64,000 nucleotides of DNA from a candidate division FCPU426 bacterium (GCA_027452205.1 DAIDGV010000024.1:528750-592749); one strand, 5' to 3'; numbered from the stretch's first letter, positions 1 to 10,300 are shown. Program-made: numbers and translations. The notes: generated by a model not told the origin, from the sequence alone.

Positions 1-2
1 GC

Positions 3-635
3 ATTACTCGTTTATTGCAAATGGAAAGCTACGAGTTAGCTTACGATTATTTCAATGGCAATAAAATTCCAACAATAGGTTTTATTGATAATTTTTGTAA
101 TGTCTTTGGTGTGAATAAATTATTTTTTGAACAAGATGGAGTTCCTCCGTTCAAGAGCGACGAATTTTCTATGAGTCCGTATCAGGTTTTGGAACTTGTT
201 AAAAATAATGATTTTGAAAATTTATATCTTGTTCGTTCAAAAGGCAAAGAGGGGAAAACGGGCGTAGTATTGATGATCTCCAAATACTATTTTCGTGTAT
301 TGTCGAAAGTTTATTGGACTAGTTCTGAGGGCGGCGGAACATCGCAACGACAAACGGCCGAGTTGTTTGAAGTAATAGAGTCTTTAAACGGCCAATTCAG
401 GCCTCGTCCGCAAGGCATACTGATTAATGATGAGGTATTTGATTCGTTATTCTCCGGCAAAATGTATCCACCAAATCTGACTCAGATTTCTCATGCTTTT
501 AGTCATTGGGCTGATTACTTGTGGGATATTCATCATCAAGATGCAAGGGAAGAAAACTATAGGGAATGGTTTGGAGAAGCGTTTTTAGAAACTCAAAAAA
601 TTATTGAATACAGTGGTAAAAGAAAAGCTTCGTAA
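3..635 (+). CDS. Partial gene, C-terminal part of a possible HTH regulator
   Basis: The reading frame is open to the left edge, so the true start is probably outside the window; internal starts exist at 15 (TTG) and 21 (ATG). The first ~35 visible residues (SYELAYDYFNGNKIPTIGFI then FCNVFGVNKLFF) resemble the last helices of an XRE-type helix-turn-helix, where small residues precede a stretch naming where a repressor prefers its site. The remaining ~165 residues have no recognised domain. It ends 24 nt before hsdM and points the same way, so a control role for the restriction operon is possible but only inferred. Codon use is AT-rich like hsdS and unlike hsdM. Confidence 0.5.
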   Translation: MTRLLQMESYELAYDYFNGNKIPTIGFIDNFCNVFGVNKLFFEQDGVPPFKSDEFSMSPYQVLELVKNNDFENLYLVRSKGKEGKTGVVLMISKYYFRVLSKVYWTSSEGGGTSQRQTAELFEVIESLNGQFRPRPQGILINDEVFDSLFSGKMYPPNLTQISHAFSHWADYLWDIHHQDAREENYREWFGEAFLETQKIIEYSGKRKAS

Positions 636-658
636 AACTACCCATGCGAAAGATTTAA

Positions 659-2320
659 ATGAACACCGAAGAAACAAAATTCCTCAAAGACCTCGACAAG
701 CAGTTGTGGACGGCGGCGGACCAATTGCGCTCCAACTTGGACGCAGCGGTCTACAAGCACGTCGTCCTCGGGCTTATTTTCCTCAAATACGTCTCAGACG
801 CCTTCAAAGAGAGGCATGAAGAACTGGAAGCGGCCTTTGCCGATCCTAAAAATGACTATTACCTGGAAGATCCCAAAGATAGGGCGAAAGAATTAGAAGT
901 CCGCGACTACTACCTGGAAAAGAACGTCTTTTGGGTGCCTGCCCTGGCCAGGTGGGATTTCATCAAGGCAAACGCCAAGGTTGCCAATGGCACCAAGTTA
1001 ACCGTTAAAAACGGTAAAACCTTCCAATATACGTTCAATGGAATCGGTAAATTATTGGATGACGCTTTGGGCGAAGTGGAAAAAGACAATACACAACTTA
1101 AGAACGTCCTCGAAAAAAACTATGCCCGCATGCAGATTGATTCGATATTACCCAGTCTGATAGACCGCATCGCCGACATACCGTTTCATCATGCTTCCCT
1201 CAAGGCCAAAGACATCCTGGGCCATGTTTATGAATATTTCCTGGGTGAATTTGCCACTGCCGAAGGCAAAAAAGGCGGCCAATATTACACACCCAAGTCC
1301 ATCGTGACCCTCATTGTTGAAATGCTCCAACCTTTCCAAGGTCGGGTTTACGACCCCTGCTGTGGTTCGGGCGGTTTCTTTGTGCAATCCGCTGAATTCA
1401 TTGAGCAATATGCGGACGTCAAACACTACGACGCCGACACCCAAAGACAGAAGATTTCCATTTATGGGCAGGAATCCAACCCTACCACTTGGCGCCTCGC
1501 CTGCATGAACCTGGCCATCCGGGGTTTGGGTTATGACCTGGGAAAAGAATGGGCCGATACCCTATCGAGGGACTTGCACCCGGACTTACGGGCCGACTTC
1601 ATAATGGCCAACCCGCCCTTCAACATGAAAGAGTGGGACAGCGCTGTTCGTGAAGACGATCCCCGCTGGAAATACGGCACTCCACCCACCGGCAATGCCA
1701 ACTTCGCCTGGGTGCAGCACATGATTTTTCATTTGGCCCCGCAAGGCAGTATGGGTCTTTTGCTGGCAAATGGTTCCATGAGTTCAAACACCAACAATGA
1801 AGGGGAAATCCGCAAGGCATTCCTTCAGGCGGACTTGGTGGAATGTATGGTTTCCCTGCCCGGCCAGCTTTTCACCAATACGCAAATCCCCGCCTGTATC
1901 TGGTTTCTCACCAAGAACAAGTCCGCCCGAAACGGTTTGCGTGACCGCAAGGGTGAAACCCTTTTTATCGACGCCCGCGATTTGGGCTACATGAAAGACC
2001 GTGTCCTGCGGGACTTTACCCCCGAGGATATCCAAAAGATCGTCGGCACCTTTCAGGCCTGGCGGCAGGGCAAGGGTTATAAAAATGAGGCAGGCTTCTG
2101 CAAGTCCGTCAAACTCAAGGACATCGAAAAGCAGGACTTTGTGCTTACTCCCGGCCGTTATGTGGGGGCCAAGGCCGTCAAGGACGACGGCGAACCCTTT
2201 GAGGAAAAAATGAAACGCCTGACGGCTCAATTGATGGAACAAATGAAGAAAGGCGAAAAATTAGATAAGGAAATCAAAGAGAACCTCAAGAAGCTGGGTT
2301 TTCTGGGGGAGAAGAAGTAG
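659..2320 (+). CDS. hsdM: Type I restriction-modification system, DNA methyltransferase subunit M
   Basis: This is the N6-adenine methyltransferase subunit of a type I system, which methylates host DNA in a complex with HsdS and supports restriction with HsdR. The N-terminal HsdM_N domain (FLKDLDKQLWTAADQLR, residues 8-24) is followed by the SAM-binding motif DPCCGSGGFF near residue 231 and the catalytic NPPF motif near residue 318, spaced as in N6_Mtase proteins. Its 553 aa is a normal family length. It is first in the operon; rhuM begins 2 nt after its stop. The start at 659 is the only ATG that keeps the conserved N-terminus. Confidence 0.95.
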   Translation: MNTEETKFLKDLDKQLWTAADQLRSNLDAAVYKHVVLGLIFLKYVSDAFKERHEELEAAFADPKNDYYLEDPKDRAKELEVRDYYLEKNVFWVPALARWDFIKANAKVANGTKLTVKNGKTFQYTFNGIGKLLDDALGEVEKDNTQLKNVLEKNYARMQIDSILPSLIDRIADIPFHHASLKAKDILGHVYEYFLGEFATAEGKKGGQYYTPKSIVTLIVEMLQPFQGRVYDPCCGSGGFFVQSAEFIEQYADVKHYDADTQRQKISIYGQESNPTTWRLACMNLAIRGLGYDLGKEWADTLSRDLHPDLRADFIMANPPFNMKEWDSAVREDDPRWKYGTPPTGNANFAWVQHMIFHLAPQGSMGLLLANGSMSSNTNNEGEIRKAFLQADLVECMVSLPGQLFTNTQIPACIWFLTKNKSARNGLRDRKGETLFIDARDLGYMKDRVLRDFTPEDIQKIVGTFQAWRQGKGYKNEAGFCKSVKLKDIEKQDFVLTPGRYVGAKAVKDDGEPFEEKMKRLTAQLMEQMKKGEKLDKEIKENLKKLGFLGEKK

Positions 2321-2322
2321 CC

Positions 2323-3447
2323 ATGGCAAATCCCATTCAAAAAAAGCCCAATTCAGATGGTAACAGGTCGCAGTTTTTGATTTACCAGACTGACGACGGA
2401 AAGACCCGCTTAGAAGTCCGCCTTCAGGATGAATCCGTCTGGCTTACCCAGGCCCAAATGGCCGAACTGTTCCAAACCACCAAGCAAAACGTCAGCCTGC
2501 ATATCCAGAACGTCTTTGATGAGGGGGAATTGGCCGAAAATTCAGTTGTCAAGGAATCCTTGACAACTGCGGCGGACGGCAAGAATTACAGGACCAATTT
2601 TTATAATCTGGATGTCATCATCTCCGTCGGTTACCGGGTCCATTCCCACCGGGGCACCCAGTTCAGGCAATGGGCCACCCGCAGCCTGCGGGAATACCTC
2701 ATCAAGGGTTTCGTGCTCGATGATGACAGGCTCAAGCGGGGCGAGGGCGAGGATTATTTCGACGAACTTTTGGAACGCATTCGTTCTATCCGTGCCTCCG
2801 AACGCCGTTTTTACCAGAAGATCACCGATATTTACGCCACCAGCATCGACTATGACCCCCACGCGCCCATCACGCAGGATTTTTACGCCACCGTGCAGAA
2901 CAAGCTTCATTTCGCCATCCACGGCCACACTGCCGCCGAAATCATTGCCGAACGGGCGGACGCCTCCAAGCCCCATATGGGTTTAACCGTCTGGAAGCAT
3001 TCCCCCCAAGGATCCATCCGAAAGCAGGATGCAGGGGTGGCCAAGAATTACCTGACCGAAAAGGAGATTGGCGCCCTCAACCGTATCGTCACCATGTACC
3101 TGGATTATGCGGAACTGCAAGCCCAAAACCGAAACCCCATGCACATGGCTGATTGGATAACCAAGCTGGATGCCTTCCTGCAATTCAACGAAAAGAACAT
3201 TCTGACCCACGCCGGAAGCATTTCCCATGATGCCGCCCTGCAACATGCCCATCAGGAATTTGAAAAGTATGACGCTGAACAAAGACGATTGGAGGCCGAA
3301 CAACCTACCAGTGATTTTGACAAGGTTGTGGAGCAGGTCAAACAACTGGGGGCAAGTGAGCGAAAAACAAAACGAGCCGTAAGTTCAAAAGCCAAGAAGC
3401 ACCTAGTTAAAAAGAAGGGTAAGAAGAGGCGTCGATATGGTGTTTGA
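2323..3447 (+). CDS. RhuM-family protein embedded in the type I R-M operon
   Basis: The protein matches the virulence RhuM family: an N-terminal Bro/HTH-like block (VRLQDESVWLTQAQMAELFQ then QNVSLHIQNVFDEGEL, residues ~30-70) followed by YRTNFYNLDVIISVGYRVHS and a long helical region. It has 374 aa and a very basic tail with runs of K and R in the last 30 residues, suggesting nucleic-acid contact. RhuM-like genes often sit inside type I R-M loci, but no molecular function is established. It starts 2 nt after hsdM and its end overlaps hsdS by 11 nt, so it is co-translated with the methylase and specificity genes. Confidence 0.85.
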   Translation: MANPIQKKPNSDGNRSQFLIYQTDDGKTRLEVRLQDESVWLTQAQMAELFQTTKQNVSLHIQNVFDEGELAENSVVKESLTTAADGKNYRTNFYNLDVIISVGYRVHSHRGTQFRQWATRSLREYLIKGFVLDDDRLKRGEGEDYFDELLERIRSIRASERRFYQKITDIYATSIDYDPHAPITQDFYATVQNKLHFAIHGHTAAEIIAERADASKPHMGLTVWKHSPQGSIRKQDAGVAKNYLTEKEIGALNRIVTMYLDYAELQAQNRNPMHMADWITKLDAFLQFNEKNILTHAGSISHDAALQHAHQEFEKYDAEQRRLEAEQPTSDFDKVVEQVKQLGASERKTKRAVSSKAKKHLVKKKGKKRRRYGV

Positions 3448-4741
3448 TATATCAAGGTTTGGTTTGTCGCCAGAAACACTTCCGAAAGGTTGGCGAATTG
3501 ATAGATTGGATAATCTTGCGTATTTTAATCCAACCCAGATTGATAAAAATTATCCACACACCGACATCGAGTATCTTGATATTTCTGGAGTAAACAAAGG
3601 TTCGATTAACGGCATAGAAAATTTGATTTTAAAAGAGGCCCCAAGTAGAGCCAAACGCATTGTTGCCGAAAATGACACAATAATTTCCACAGTTCGTCCG
3701 GGTAACCGAGCATTTGTTTTTTTAAAAAACGTACCACCCAATCGCATTGTTTCTACCGGGTTTTCAGTTTTAAGAGCGAAAAATGACAATTCGCCTAGAT
3801 TTATCTATTACCTTTCAACCAGTGATCCAATTATTGATTATCTAGCATCAATTGCGGAAGAAAAGACGGCTTACCCCTCTATTAATCCTGAAGATATTGC
3901 TGAGTGCGAAGTTCCGATTCCTCCTGTAACTGAACAAAAAAATATCGCGCATATTCTTGGCACCTTAGACGACAAGATTGAACTCAACCGAAAAATGAAT
4001 GAAACGTTAGAGGCGATTGCACAGGCGTTATTTAAATCTTGGTTTGTTGATTTCGATCCCGTTTATGCCAAAACCGAAGGCCGTGATACCGGTTTGCCCA
4101 AAGAAATTGCTGATCTTTTTCCATCTGAATTTCAAGATTCCAAATTGGGTAAAGTTCCAAAAGACTGGCATTGGTCACCTCTGCTCGAAGTTTCAGAAAT
4201 CAATCCATTACGGAGAACTGAAAAAGGTGTTGTTGCTCCGTATGTCGAAATGGCAAACGTAAAAACTGTTGGACATCGGCCTGAAGGATGGTTTTTGCGA
4301 GCGGTTGGATCAGGGACACGATTTAAAAATGGCGATACGCTTTTAGCCAGAATTACTCCATGTCTTGAGAATGGGAAGACTGCTTTTGTAGATTTTCTTG
4401 ATGAGGGTGTTGTTGGTTGGGGATCAACCGAATATATCGTTATTCGGCCTCTTCCACCAATACCCTCCGAGTGGGGGTATTTACTTGCGCGTGATGAAGT
4501 CTTCAGAGATTTTGCTATTCAAAAAATGAATGGAACAACAGGAAGACAGCGCGTATCAGCAGAGACAATAGGTCATTACATGATAGTCAGAGCTTCAAAA
4601 GAAATTTATGGTGAGTTTGGAAAAATCATAAAACTTTTATTTCAAAAAATGAGTATCAACCACGACGAAAACAAAGTACTTTCTGATCTGCGGGATGTAT
4701 TATTGCAAAAGCTTATTTCCGGTGAATTAAAAGTTGGCTAA
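3437..4741 (+). CDS. hsdS: Type I restriction-modification system, specificity subunit S
   Basis: HsdS chooses the two-part DNA target of the HsdM/HsdR complex. Two target-recognition domains are visible: TRD1 begins at LPKGWRIDRLDNLAYFNPTQ and TRD2 at VPKDWHWSPLLEVSEINPL. They are separated by a central conserved helix (TEQKNIAHILGTLDDKIELN, residues ~160-180, running on to ALFKSWFVDFDP), and a matching helix ends the protein (LRDVLLQKLISGEL). Length of 434 aa is normal. The gene is clearly more AT-rich than hsdM and hsdR, as is common for exchangeable specificity genes. It overlaps rhuM by 11 nt. Confidence 0.93.
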   Translation: MVFDISRFGLSPETLPKGWRIDRLDNLAYFNPTQIDKNYPHTDIEYLDISGVNKGSINGIENLILKEAPSRAKRIVAENDTIISTVRPGNRAFVFLKNVPPNRIVSTGFSVLRAKNDNSPRFIYYLSTSDPIIDYLASIAEEKTAYPSINPEDIAECEVPIPPVTEQKNIAHILGTLDDKIELNRKMNETLEAIAQALFKSWFVDFDPVYAKTEGRDTGLPKEIADLFPSEFQDSKLGKVPKDWHWSPLLEVSEINPLRRTEKGVVAPYVEMANVKTVGHRPEGWFLRAVGSGTRFKNGDTLLARITPCLENGKTAFVDFLDEGVVGWGSTEYIVIRPLPPIPSEWGYLLARDEVFRDFAIQKMNGTTGRQRVSAETIGHYMIVRASKEIYGEFGKIIKLLFQKMSINHDENKVLSDLRDVLLQKLISGELKVG

Positions 4742-4744
4742 ATC

Positions 4745-6205
4745 TTGAATGTTCTAATCGACACAAATATCTTTATACCTCTAGAACCCACCTCTGCTGA
4801 AAATCTACATACCAAAACCAAGTTAATGTCTGAAATGTTTCGCTTGGCTTCCAAAGCCAAATGGAATCTCTTTTATCACCCCTGTATCAAGGCTGATTTT
4901 GAGAGGGACAAAGATACGGAGAGGGTGAAATTAAGAACCGAACTTTTATCCAAATACCATGAATTGTCCAATGCGCCTTATTTGAGCGTGGATTCGCCTG
5001 AAGAATTAAAGGCTGAAAAGAATAGCAACGATTGGGTAGATGGGAATTTATTGTTGGCGGTTGTTAAAAATGCGGTCGATATCTTGGTAACAGATGATCT
5101 CGAAATCCACAAAAAGGCAGTAAAGCTGAATGTCGGGAATAGGGTTAAAACTTCCGTTGAAATACTTCAGGAACTGAAAGATTTCTACGAAGTCATCCCA
5201 CCTCCGCCGCCTGCCGTTGTTTCCTGCAAGGCCCATGTACTTAATGATAAGGACCCTATTTTTGATAGTTTACGGGCGGATTATGCGCCGAAATTCGATG
5301 ATTGGCTTATCAAGATTAAAAGGGACCAAAGGGATTGTTTTGTTATTTATGGAGAGGGCGAAGCGTTGGCGGCTTTTTGCATTATCAAACCCGAAGACCA
5401 AAATGAGTATGGATTACAGGGAAAGACATTAAAACTTTCTACTTTTAAAGTTTCGGATAAATACTCCCGGCAACGATTTGGGGAATTACTTTTAAAGCCG
5501 GTTTTTGATTTTTTATTTGAGAATAACTATGACCATGCGTATGTAACGGTATTGCCCAAATATCCCGAATTAATGGAATACTTACGTGGATTTGGCTTTG
5601 AGGATTCGGGGCACAAAACAACCTTGGGCGAAGTCGTGTTGGTGAAGCGATTCAAGTTCTCGCAGCAGGAACAGGATGCGATGTTGCCGTTGGAATTTAA
5701 TCGGTTATTTGGCCCCTGGCTTACAAAATTTGATGGAAATAAATCTTATCTCATCCCCATACAGCCTCAATTTCACGAGATGCTTTTTCCCGAGCTAAGA
5801 GTTCAAAGCGCCTGGCTTCCTGAAAAACCCTGTGGCAACAGCATTCGAAAAGCCTATCTTTCCAATTCCAAAATTAAAAAGATGCGGCCTGGGGACAATG
5901 TTTTCTTTTACCGTTCGGGTGACACGAAAGCCATTACCGCATTGGGGATTATTGAGGACATTAAATTCGCCACCGACGCTGATGAAATTATGGAATACGT
6001 GGGGGACAGGACGGTTTATTCTTTTGTGGATATACAGAAATTATGTGAGCAGCAGGTCCTGGCCATTAAGTTCAGGCGCGTCATGTTTTTCGAATCACCC
6101 ATCGCCTATACTGAACTGAAAGCAAATGGTGTTTTAAGTGGGGCTCCACAGTCAATACTTGAAATAAAAGGGGAGGGCTTAACTTGGATAACCAGCAGAA
6201 TTTAA
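4745..6205 (+). CDS. PIN - GNAT - PUA/EVE-like triple-domain protein
   Basis: Three domains are visible. Residues 1-150 look like a PIN nuclease: MNVLIDTNIFIPLE places an Asp at 6, with further acidic residues at 96/99 (DWVDGN) and 117/118 (LVTDDLE), as in VapC-like active sites. Residues ~185-310 look like a GNAT acetyltransferase, with a coenzyme-A loop candidate VSDKYSRQRFGELLL near 237-251 and GFGFEDSG near 285. Residues ~325-486 resemble the PUA/EVE/ASCH fold (MRPGDNVFFYRSGDTKAITA then IKFRRVMF). The start is a TTG 3 nt after hsdS, and the end overlaps the ASCH gene by 22 nt. A role as an accessory defence effector or toxin is inferred; I know no named system with this order. Confidence 0.75.
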   Translation: MNVLIDTNIFIPLEPTSAENLHTKTKLMSEMFRLASKAKWNLFYHPCIKADFERDKDTERVKLRTELLSKYHELSNAPYLSVDSPEELKAEKNSNDWVDGNLLLAVVKNAVDILVTDDLEIHKKAVKLNVGNRVKTSVEILQELKDFYEVIPPPPPAVVSCKAHVLNDKDPIFDSLRADYAPKFDDWLIKIKRDQRDCFVIYGEGEALAAFCIIKPEDQNEYGLQGKTLKLSTFKVSDKYSRQRFGELLLKPVFDFLFENNYDHAYVTVLPKYPELMEYLRGFGFEDSGHKTTLGEVVLVKRFKFSQQEQDAMLPLEFNRLFGPWLTKFDGNKSYLIPIQPQFHEMLFPELRVQSAWLPEKPCGNSIRKAYLSNSKIKKMRPGDNVFFYRSGDTKAITALGIIEDIKFATDADEIMEYVGDRTVYSFVDIQKLCEQQVLAIKFRRVMFFESPIAYTELKANGVLSGAPQSILEIKGEGLTWITSRI

Positions 6206-6678
6206 AAGTGGCTTTGGTTTCGCTTTATCCTAGGTTTGCCGATTCCATATTGTCCGGTGAAAAAAAAGTAGAATTTCGAAAAACGAGGATGTCCGAAGAA
6301 ATAAGCAGGGTGGTCATTTATTCGACCTCGCCAGTTAAAAAAGTAGTCGGTTATTTTGACGTGAAAGAAATCGTCGCCAAAAAACCTTTGGCTTTATGGA
6401 AAGAATTCAAAGATACGTCGGGCCTTGAGTTTGGGGAATATACGGAATACTACAACGGAAAAGAAAAGGCATTCGGAATAGTCGTCGGTAACGTCGTGAA
6501 ATTGGAAACCCCGTTAAACCTGGAAAAACTAGGGGTAAACAATCCGCCGCAAAGTTTTATGTATTTGGATTGGCGGGATATTGAAGAAGAGCTGATTGGC
6601 AATCGGGCCGGGTTAATCCAAAGGTTCAAATTGATTGTGAATTGGTTTTTGGAAATGAAAGTTGCATTGGTCAAATGA
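6184..6678 (+). CDS. ASCH-domain protein
   Basis: The N-terminus (VALVSLYPRFADSILSGEKK then VEFRK, residues 9-33) is the hallmark of ASCH domains, a PUA-like fold that binds RNA or nucleotides. Characterised ASCH proteins include the E. coli amidohydrolase YqfB and some ribonucleases. Lys27 aligns with the YqfB catalytic lysine, but Glu30 stands where YqfB has its catalytic threonine, so the same reaction is doubtful. Translation is coupled: a TTG start lies inside the previous gene (22-nt overlap) and the TGA stop overlaps the next ATG. It is probably a partner of the PIN-GNAT-PUA protein. Confidence 0.85.
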   Translation: MDNQQNLKVALVSLYPRFADSILSGEKKVEFRKTRMSEEISRVVIYSTSPVKKVVGYFDVKEIVAKKPLALWKEFKDTSGLEFGEYTEYYNGKEKAFGIVVGNVVKLETPLNLEKLGVNNPPQSFMYLDWRDIEEELIGNRAGLIQRFKLIVNWFLEMKVALVK

Positions 6679-7385
6679 CTTGGATTGAATTAGAAGGAAG
6701 ATTTAGGGAATTAGAAACCTCTTTTCAATTTGCCCGTATTGACGGACAAACAGGCGCGGCAGGAGAACATTGGCGAATAGCGGCTGTCTCTCCTCGCGAT
6801 GAAACTGCTATCCGGTTTCAGCGGTTAGCCGAGATTGCTGGGAGAAAGTTAGCTTCAAATTTCGATGAATTTTTGAATGATTATCCTCTAGTGAAAGAAG
6901 AGCAGGATCCAATCAGAAGATGGTATAAGGCACTTCGTTACATCGCAAACCGTTGGTATAGCGGGTTTTATGCACGGCAGACTGATGACAGCGGCAATTC
7001 TGCGGGGTTTATTTTTATGGGCTCAATTCGTCAACCAGCCGCCGCTTCAGCTACTTTGTGTCTCCGGCTTTCTTCCATTCTCCAGGAGACAGATTTGAAA
7101 TCATCTTCACCCAATGATTTATTGAAATATCCTGTGATTACGGCAATTTTCGTTTCTGTTTTAGTAATTGCGGGGTTTGAGTGGTTAGTTTATGGACTCC
7201 CGTGGGATTGGCTTAAAAATCATTCCAATAGTTATGGTTTGCAGACTGGGTTTGCGGGTGTCATTTTTTCATTTTTCATAGGACTTTTCAGACCACGTTG
7301 GCGTAACGCTTGGTGGGTGACAGCTCTTGTGGCTCTTATAGTTGTGACGATTAGTCTATTAGGTGGGCCGGTTAATTCAAAATAA
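6675..7385 (+). CDS. Three-helix membrane protein in the R-M operon
   Basis: The ATG at 6675 overlaps the ASCH stop as ATGA, which fixes the start and gives 236 aa. The first ~150 residues are soluble (MTWIELEGRFRELETSFQFA then GAAGEHWRIAAV). The C-terminal third has three hydrophobic segments: VITAIFVSVLVIAGFEWLVY, a second at GFAGVIFSFFIGLF, and a third at WWVTALVALIVVTISLLGG. No family was recognised. A soluble sensor-like N-terminus plus a small C-terminal membrane bundle, inside a defence operon, would fit a membrane-disrupting effector, but that is inference only. hsdR begins 9 nt downstream. Confidence 0.8.
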   Translation: MTWIELEGRFRELETSFQFARIDGQTGAAGEHWRIAAVSPRDETAIRFQRLAEIAGRKLASNFDEFLNDYPLVKEEQDPIRRWYKALRYIANRWYSGFYARQTDDSGNSAGFIFMGSIRQPAAASATLCLRLSSILQETDLKSSSPNDLLKYPVITAIFVSVLVIAGFEWLVYGLPWDWLKNHSNSYGLQTGFAGVIFSFFIGLFRPRWRNAWWVTALVALIVVTISLLGGPVNSK

Positions 7386-7394
7386 GAGAATATT

Positions 7395-10300
7395 TTGATA
7401 AACGAATCCGAACTTGAAAATTTAGCGATAACTTGGTTCCAAGACACAGGCTGGGAATATCGATTCGGCCCGGATATTGCCCATGACGGTGACACACCCG
7501 AACGAGTCGATTACCGGCAAGTCGTTTTAACAGGCAGGCTTTTAGAAGCGCTTCGCAGATTAAATCCCGGTATGTCTGATTCTGTCCTCGAAGAAGTCGT
7601 CAGCCGCATATCAAAACCCGAAAATCCTTCTCTCATCCTGAACAACCGCGCTTTTCATGAAGCTTTGGTGGATGGTTTGTCGGTGGAAGTAGTGAAAGAT
7701 GGTGAGAAACGGGGGGATCGCGTTCGGCTGTTCGACTTTGAGTACCCGGAAAAGAACCAGTTCCTAGTTGTTAACCAATTTACCCTGCAAGGCACTCGGC
7801 AATTGCGCCGGCCTGATTTGGTTTGTTTCATCAACGGTCTTCCCATAGCCGTGATTGAACTGAAAAACCCGGCTTTGGAGCAGGTGGATATTTGGGAAGC
7901 TTTTAATCAGCTTCAGACCTACAAAGAAGAAATCAGCGATTTATTCGTTTTCAATGAAGCCCTGGTCATTTCGGATGGGACAAGCGCCCGGGTAGGTTCT
8001 TTAACGGCGGATAGGGAACGTTTTCTGCCGTGGCGTACCATTCGAAACCAGGACGACAAACCTTTATTGGAATATGAACTGGAAAAGGTGGTGCGTGGAT
8101 TTTTCGCGCCGGACTTGTTGATGGATTATTTAAGGTCTTTCATTCTTTTCGAACCGTCGGATGATGGGTTAATCAAGAAGATTGCGGGTTACCATCAGTT
8201 TCACGCGGTTCGTGAAGCCGTGAAAGCCACGGTGATTGCCTCTTCCGAACCCAAGTCGGTGGTGGAAGTGTACGAACCCAGGGCGCGGCATGGGGAAACG
8301 GTAGAACCAGGTTCCCGCAGGGGCGGTATTGTTTGGCATACGCAGGGGTCGGGAAAAAGTATTTCCATGGCTTTTTTCGCGGGCAAGCTGATGCAGGAAC
8401 CCCAAATGCGGAACCCCACCCTAGTTGTGGTGACGGATCGAAATGACTTGGATGGACAGCTTTTCGATACATTCGTGGGCGCTCGTGCCCTTTTGAAAGA
8501 AACCCCGGAACGGGCGGAGGATAGGGAAGGCTTACGCAAATTACTGGCGGGCCGAACTTCGGGCGGGATTATCTTTACCACCATGCAGAAGTTTTCCACT
8601 GAAAAAGATGAAGACCAATTCCCACGCTTGACCGACCGCACGAACCTGGTGGTGATCGCCGATGAGGCCCACCGCACCCAATATGGCTTTAAGGCGATCC
8701 TCGACAAGAAAACAGGCAAGTATAAATACGGTTATGCGACCCATTTGCGGGAAGCCCTGCCTTATGCCACCTTCGTGGGTTTCACCGGCACTCCTGTGGA
8801 AAAAGAAGACCAAGATACCCGGAAGGTATTTGGCGATTACGTCAGCATTTATGACATTCAAGATGCGGTGGACGATAAGGCCACCGTGCCCATTTATTAT
8901 GAAAGCCGTTTGGCCAAGCTGGATATCAACCAAGCCGAAATTGAGAAGTTAAGCGGTGAAGTTGAGGAAGTCTTTGAGGATGAGGAAGACGTGGCCCTGC
9001 GGGAGGCCCAGAAAACAAAATGGTCCACCTTGGAGAAACTGGTGGGTGCCGAACCCCGGTTAAAGGAAGTGGCCGCCGATATTGTGAAGCACTTTGAGGC
9101 CCGTAACACGGTAATTGAAGGCAAGGGACTGATTGTTTGCATGAGCCGGGAGATATGCGCGAGGCTTTACCAGGAAATTGTCGCCTTAAGACCCGATTGG
9201 CACAGCGCGGACCCAACCCAAGGCGCTTTAAAGGTAGTGATGACCGGTTCGGCGGCGGACGTGGAGTTGTTAAGGCCCCACCTTTACACCAAGAAAACCA
9301 AGAAGGCGCTGGAGAAGCGGTTCAAAGACCCGAAAGACCCCCTGAAATTGGTCATCGTGCGAGATATGTGGCTGACCGGTTTTGACGTGCCCTGCCTGCA
9401 CACCATGTATGTCGATAAACCCATGCGGGACCATAACCTGATGCAGGCCATTGCCCGGGTCAACCGCGTGTTCCGCGACAAAGAGGGTGGGTTGGTGGTG
9501 GATTACATCGGCATTGCCTCGGAACTGAGGAATGCCTTAAAGATCTACACCGAAAGTATGGGTAAGGGCACTCCGGCTTCGGCGGTGAAACAAGAACTGG
9601 AAAAGTTGCGGGAAGAAGTGGATATCGCTAGGGTGTTACTGCATGGGTTTGACTATTCGGCCTATCGCACCAAAGCCATTTCTCTTTTAATGCCCGCCGC
9701 CAATTTTATTTTGGGGTTGGAGGAAAAGGCGGGTAAAGACGGCAAAAAGCGTTGGTTTGATACGGTCTTAAGAATGACGAAGGCCTTTTCGCTCTGCGGA
9801 ACCATGGACGAAGCTTTGGCTTTGCGGGAGGAAATCGCCTTCTTCCAGGCGATCAAGACGGTTATTGCCAAGGCTACGACCCCCGATAAAAAGCTTTCGG
9901 AAGAAAACCGAAACAGCATTCTGCACCAAATCATCAACAACGCCGTCGTTGCGGGCGGGGTTGAGGATATTTTTAAGTTAGCAGGTTTGGAAAAACCGAA
10001 CATCGGTTTGCTGTCGGATGCCTTTATGGATGAAGTTCGGCGGATGCCCCAAAGGCATTTTGCTGTGGAATTGCTGCAAAAGCTTTTAAATGACCAAATC
10101 CGGTCTCGCGCCCGAACCAACGTGGTATTGGAGAAAAAGTTCAGCGATAGGCTGCAAGATGCCCTCAACCGTTACCGGAGCCGGGCTATTGAAAGCGCCC
10201 AGGTCATTGAAGAACTCATTGCGATGGCCAAAGAATTTCAAGAGGCCCTTCAACGCGGCGAAAAACTGGGGCTTAATGAATCCGAATTTGCCTTTTATGG

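Noticed and set aside
6184-6678. N4-acetylcytidine amidohydrolase (YqfB-like) call for the ASCH gene
   Set aside because: The catalytic threonine position is a glutamate, so only the fold is claimed.
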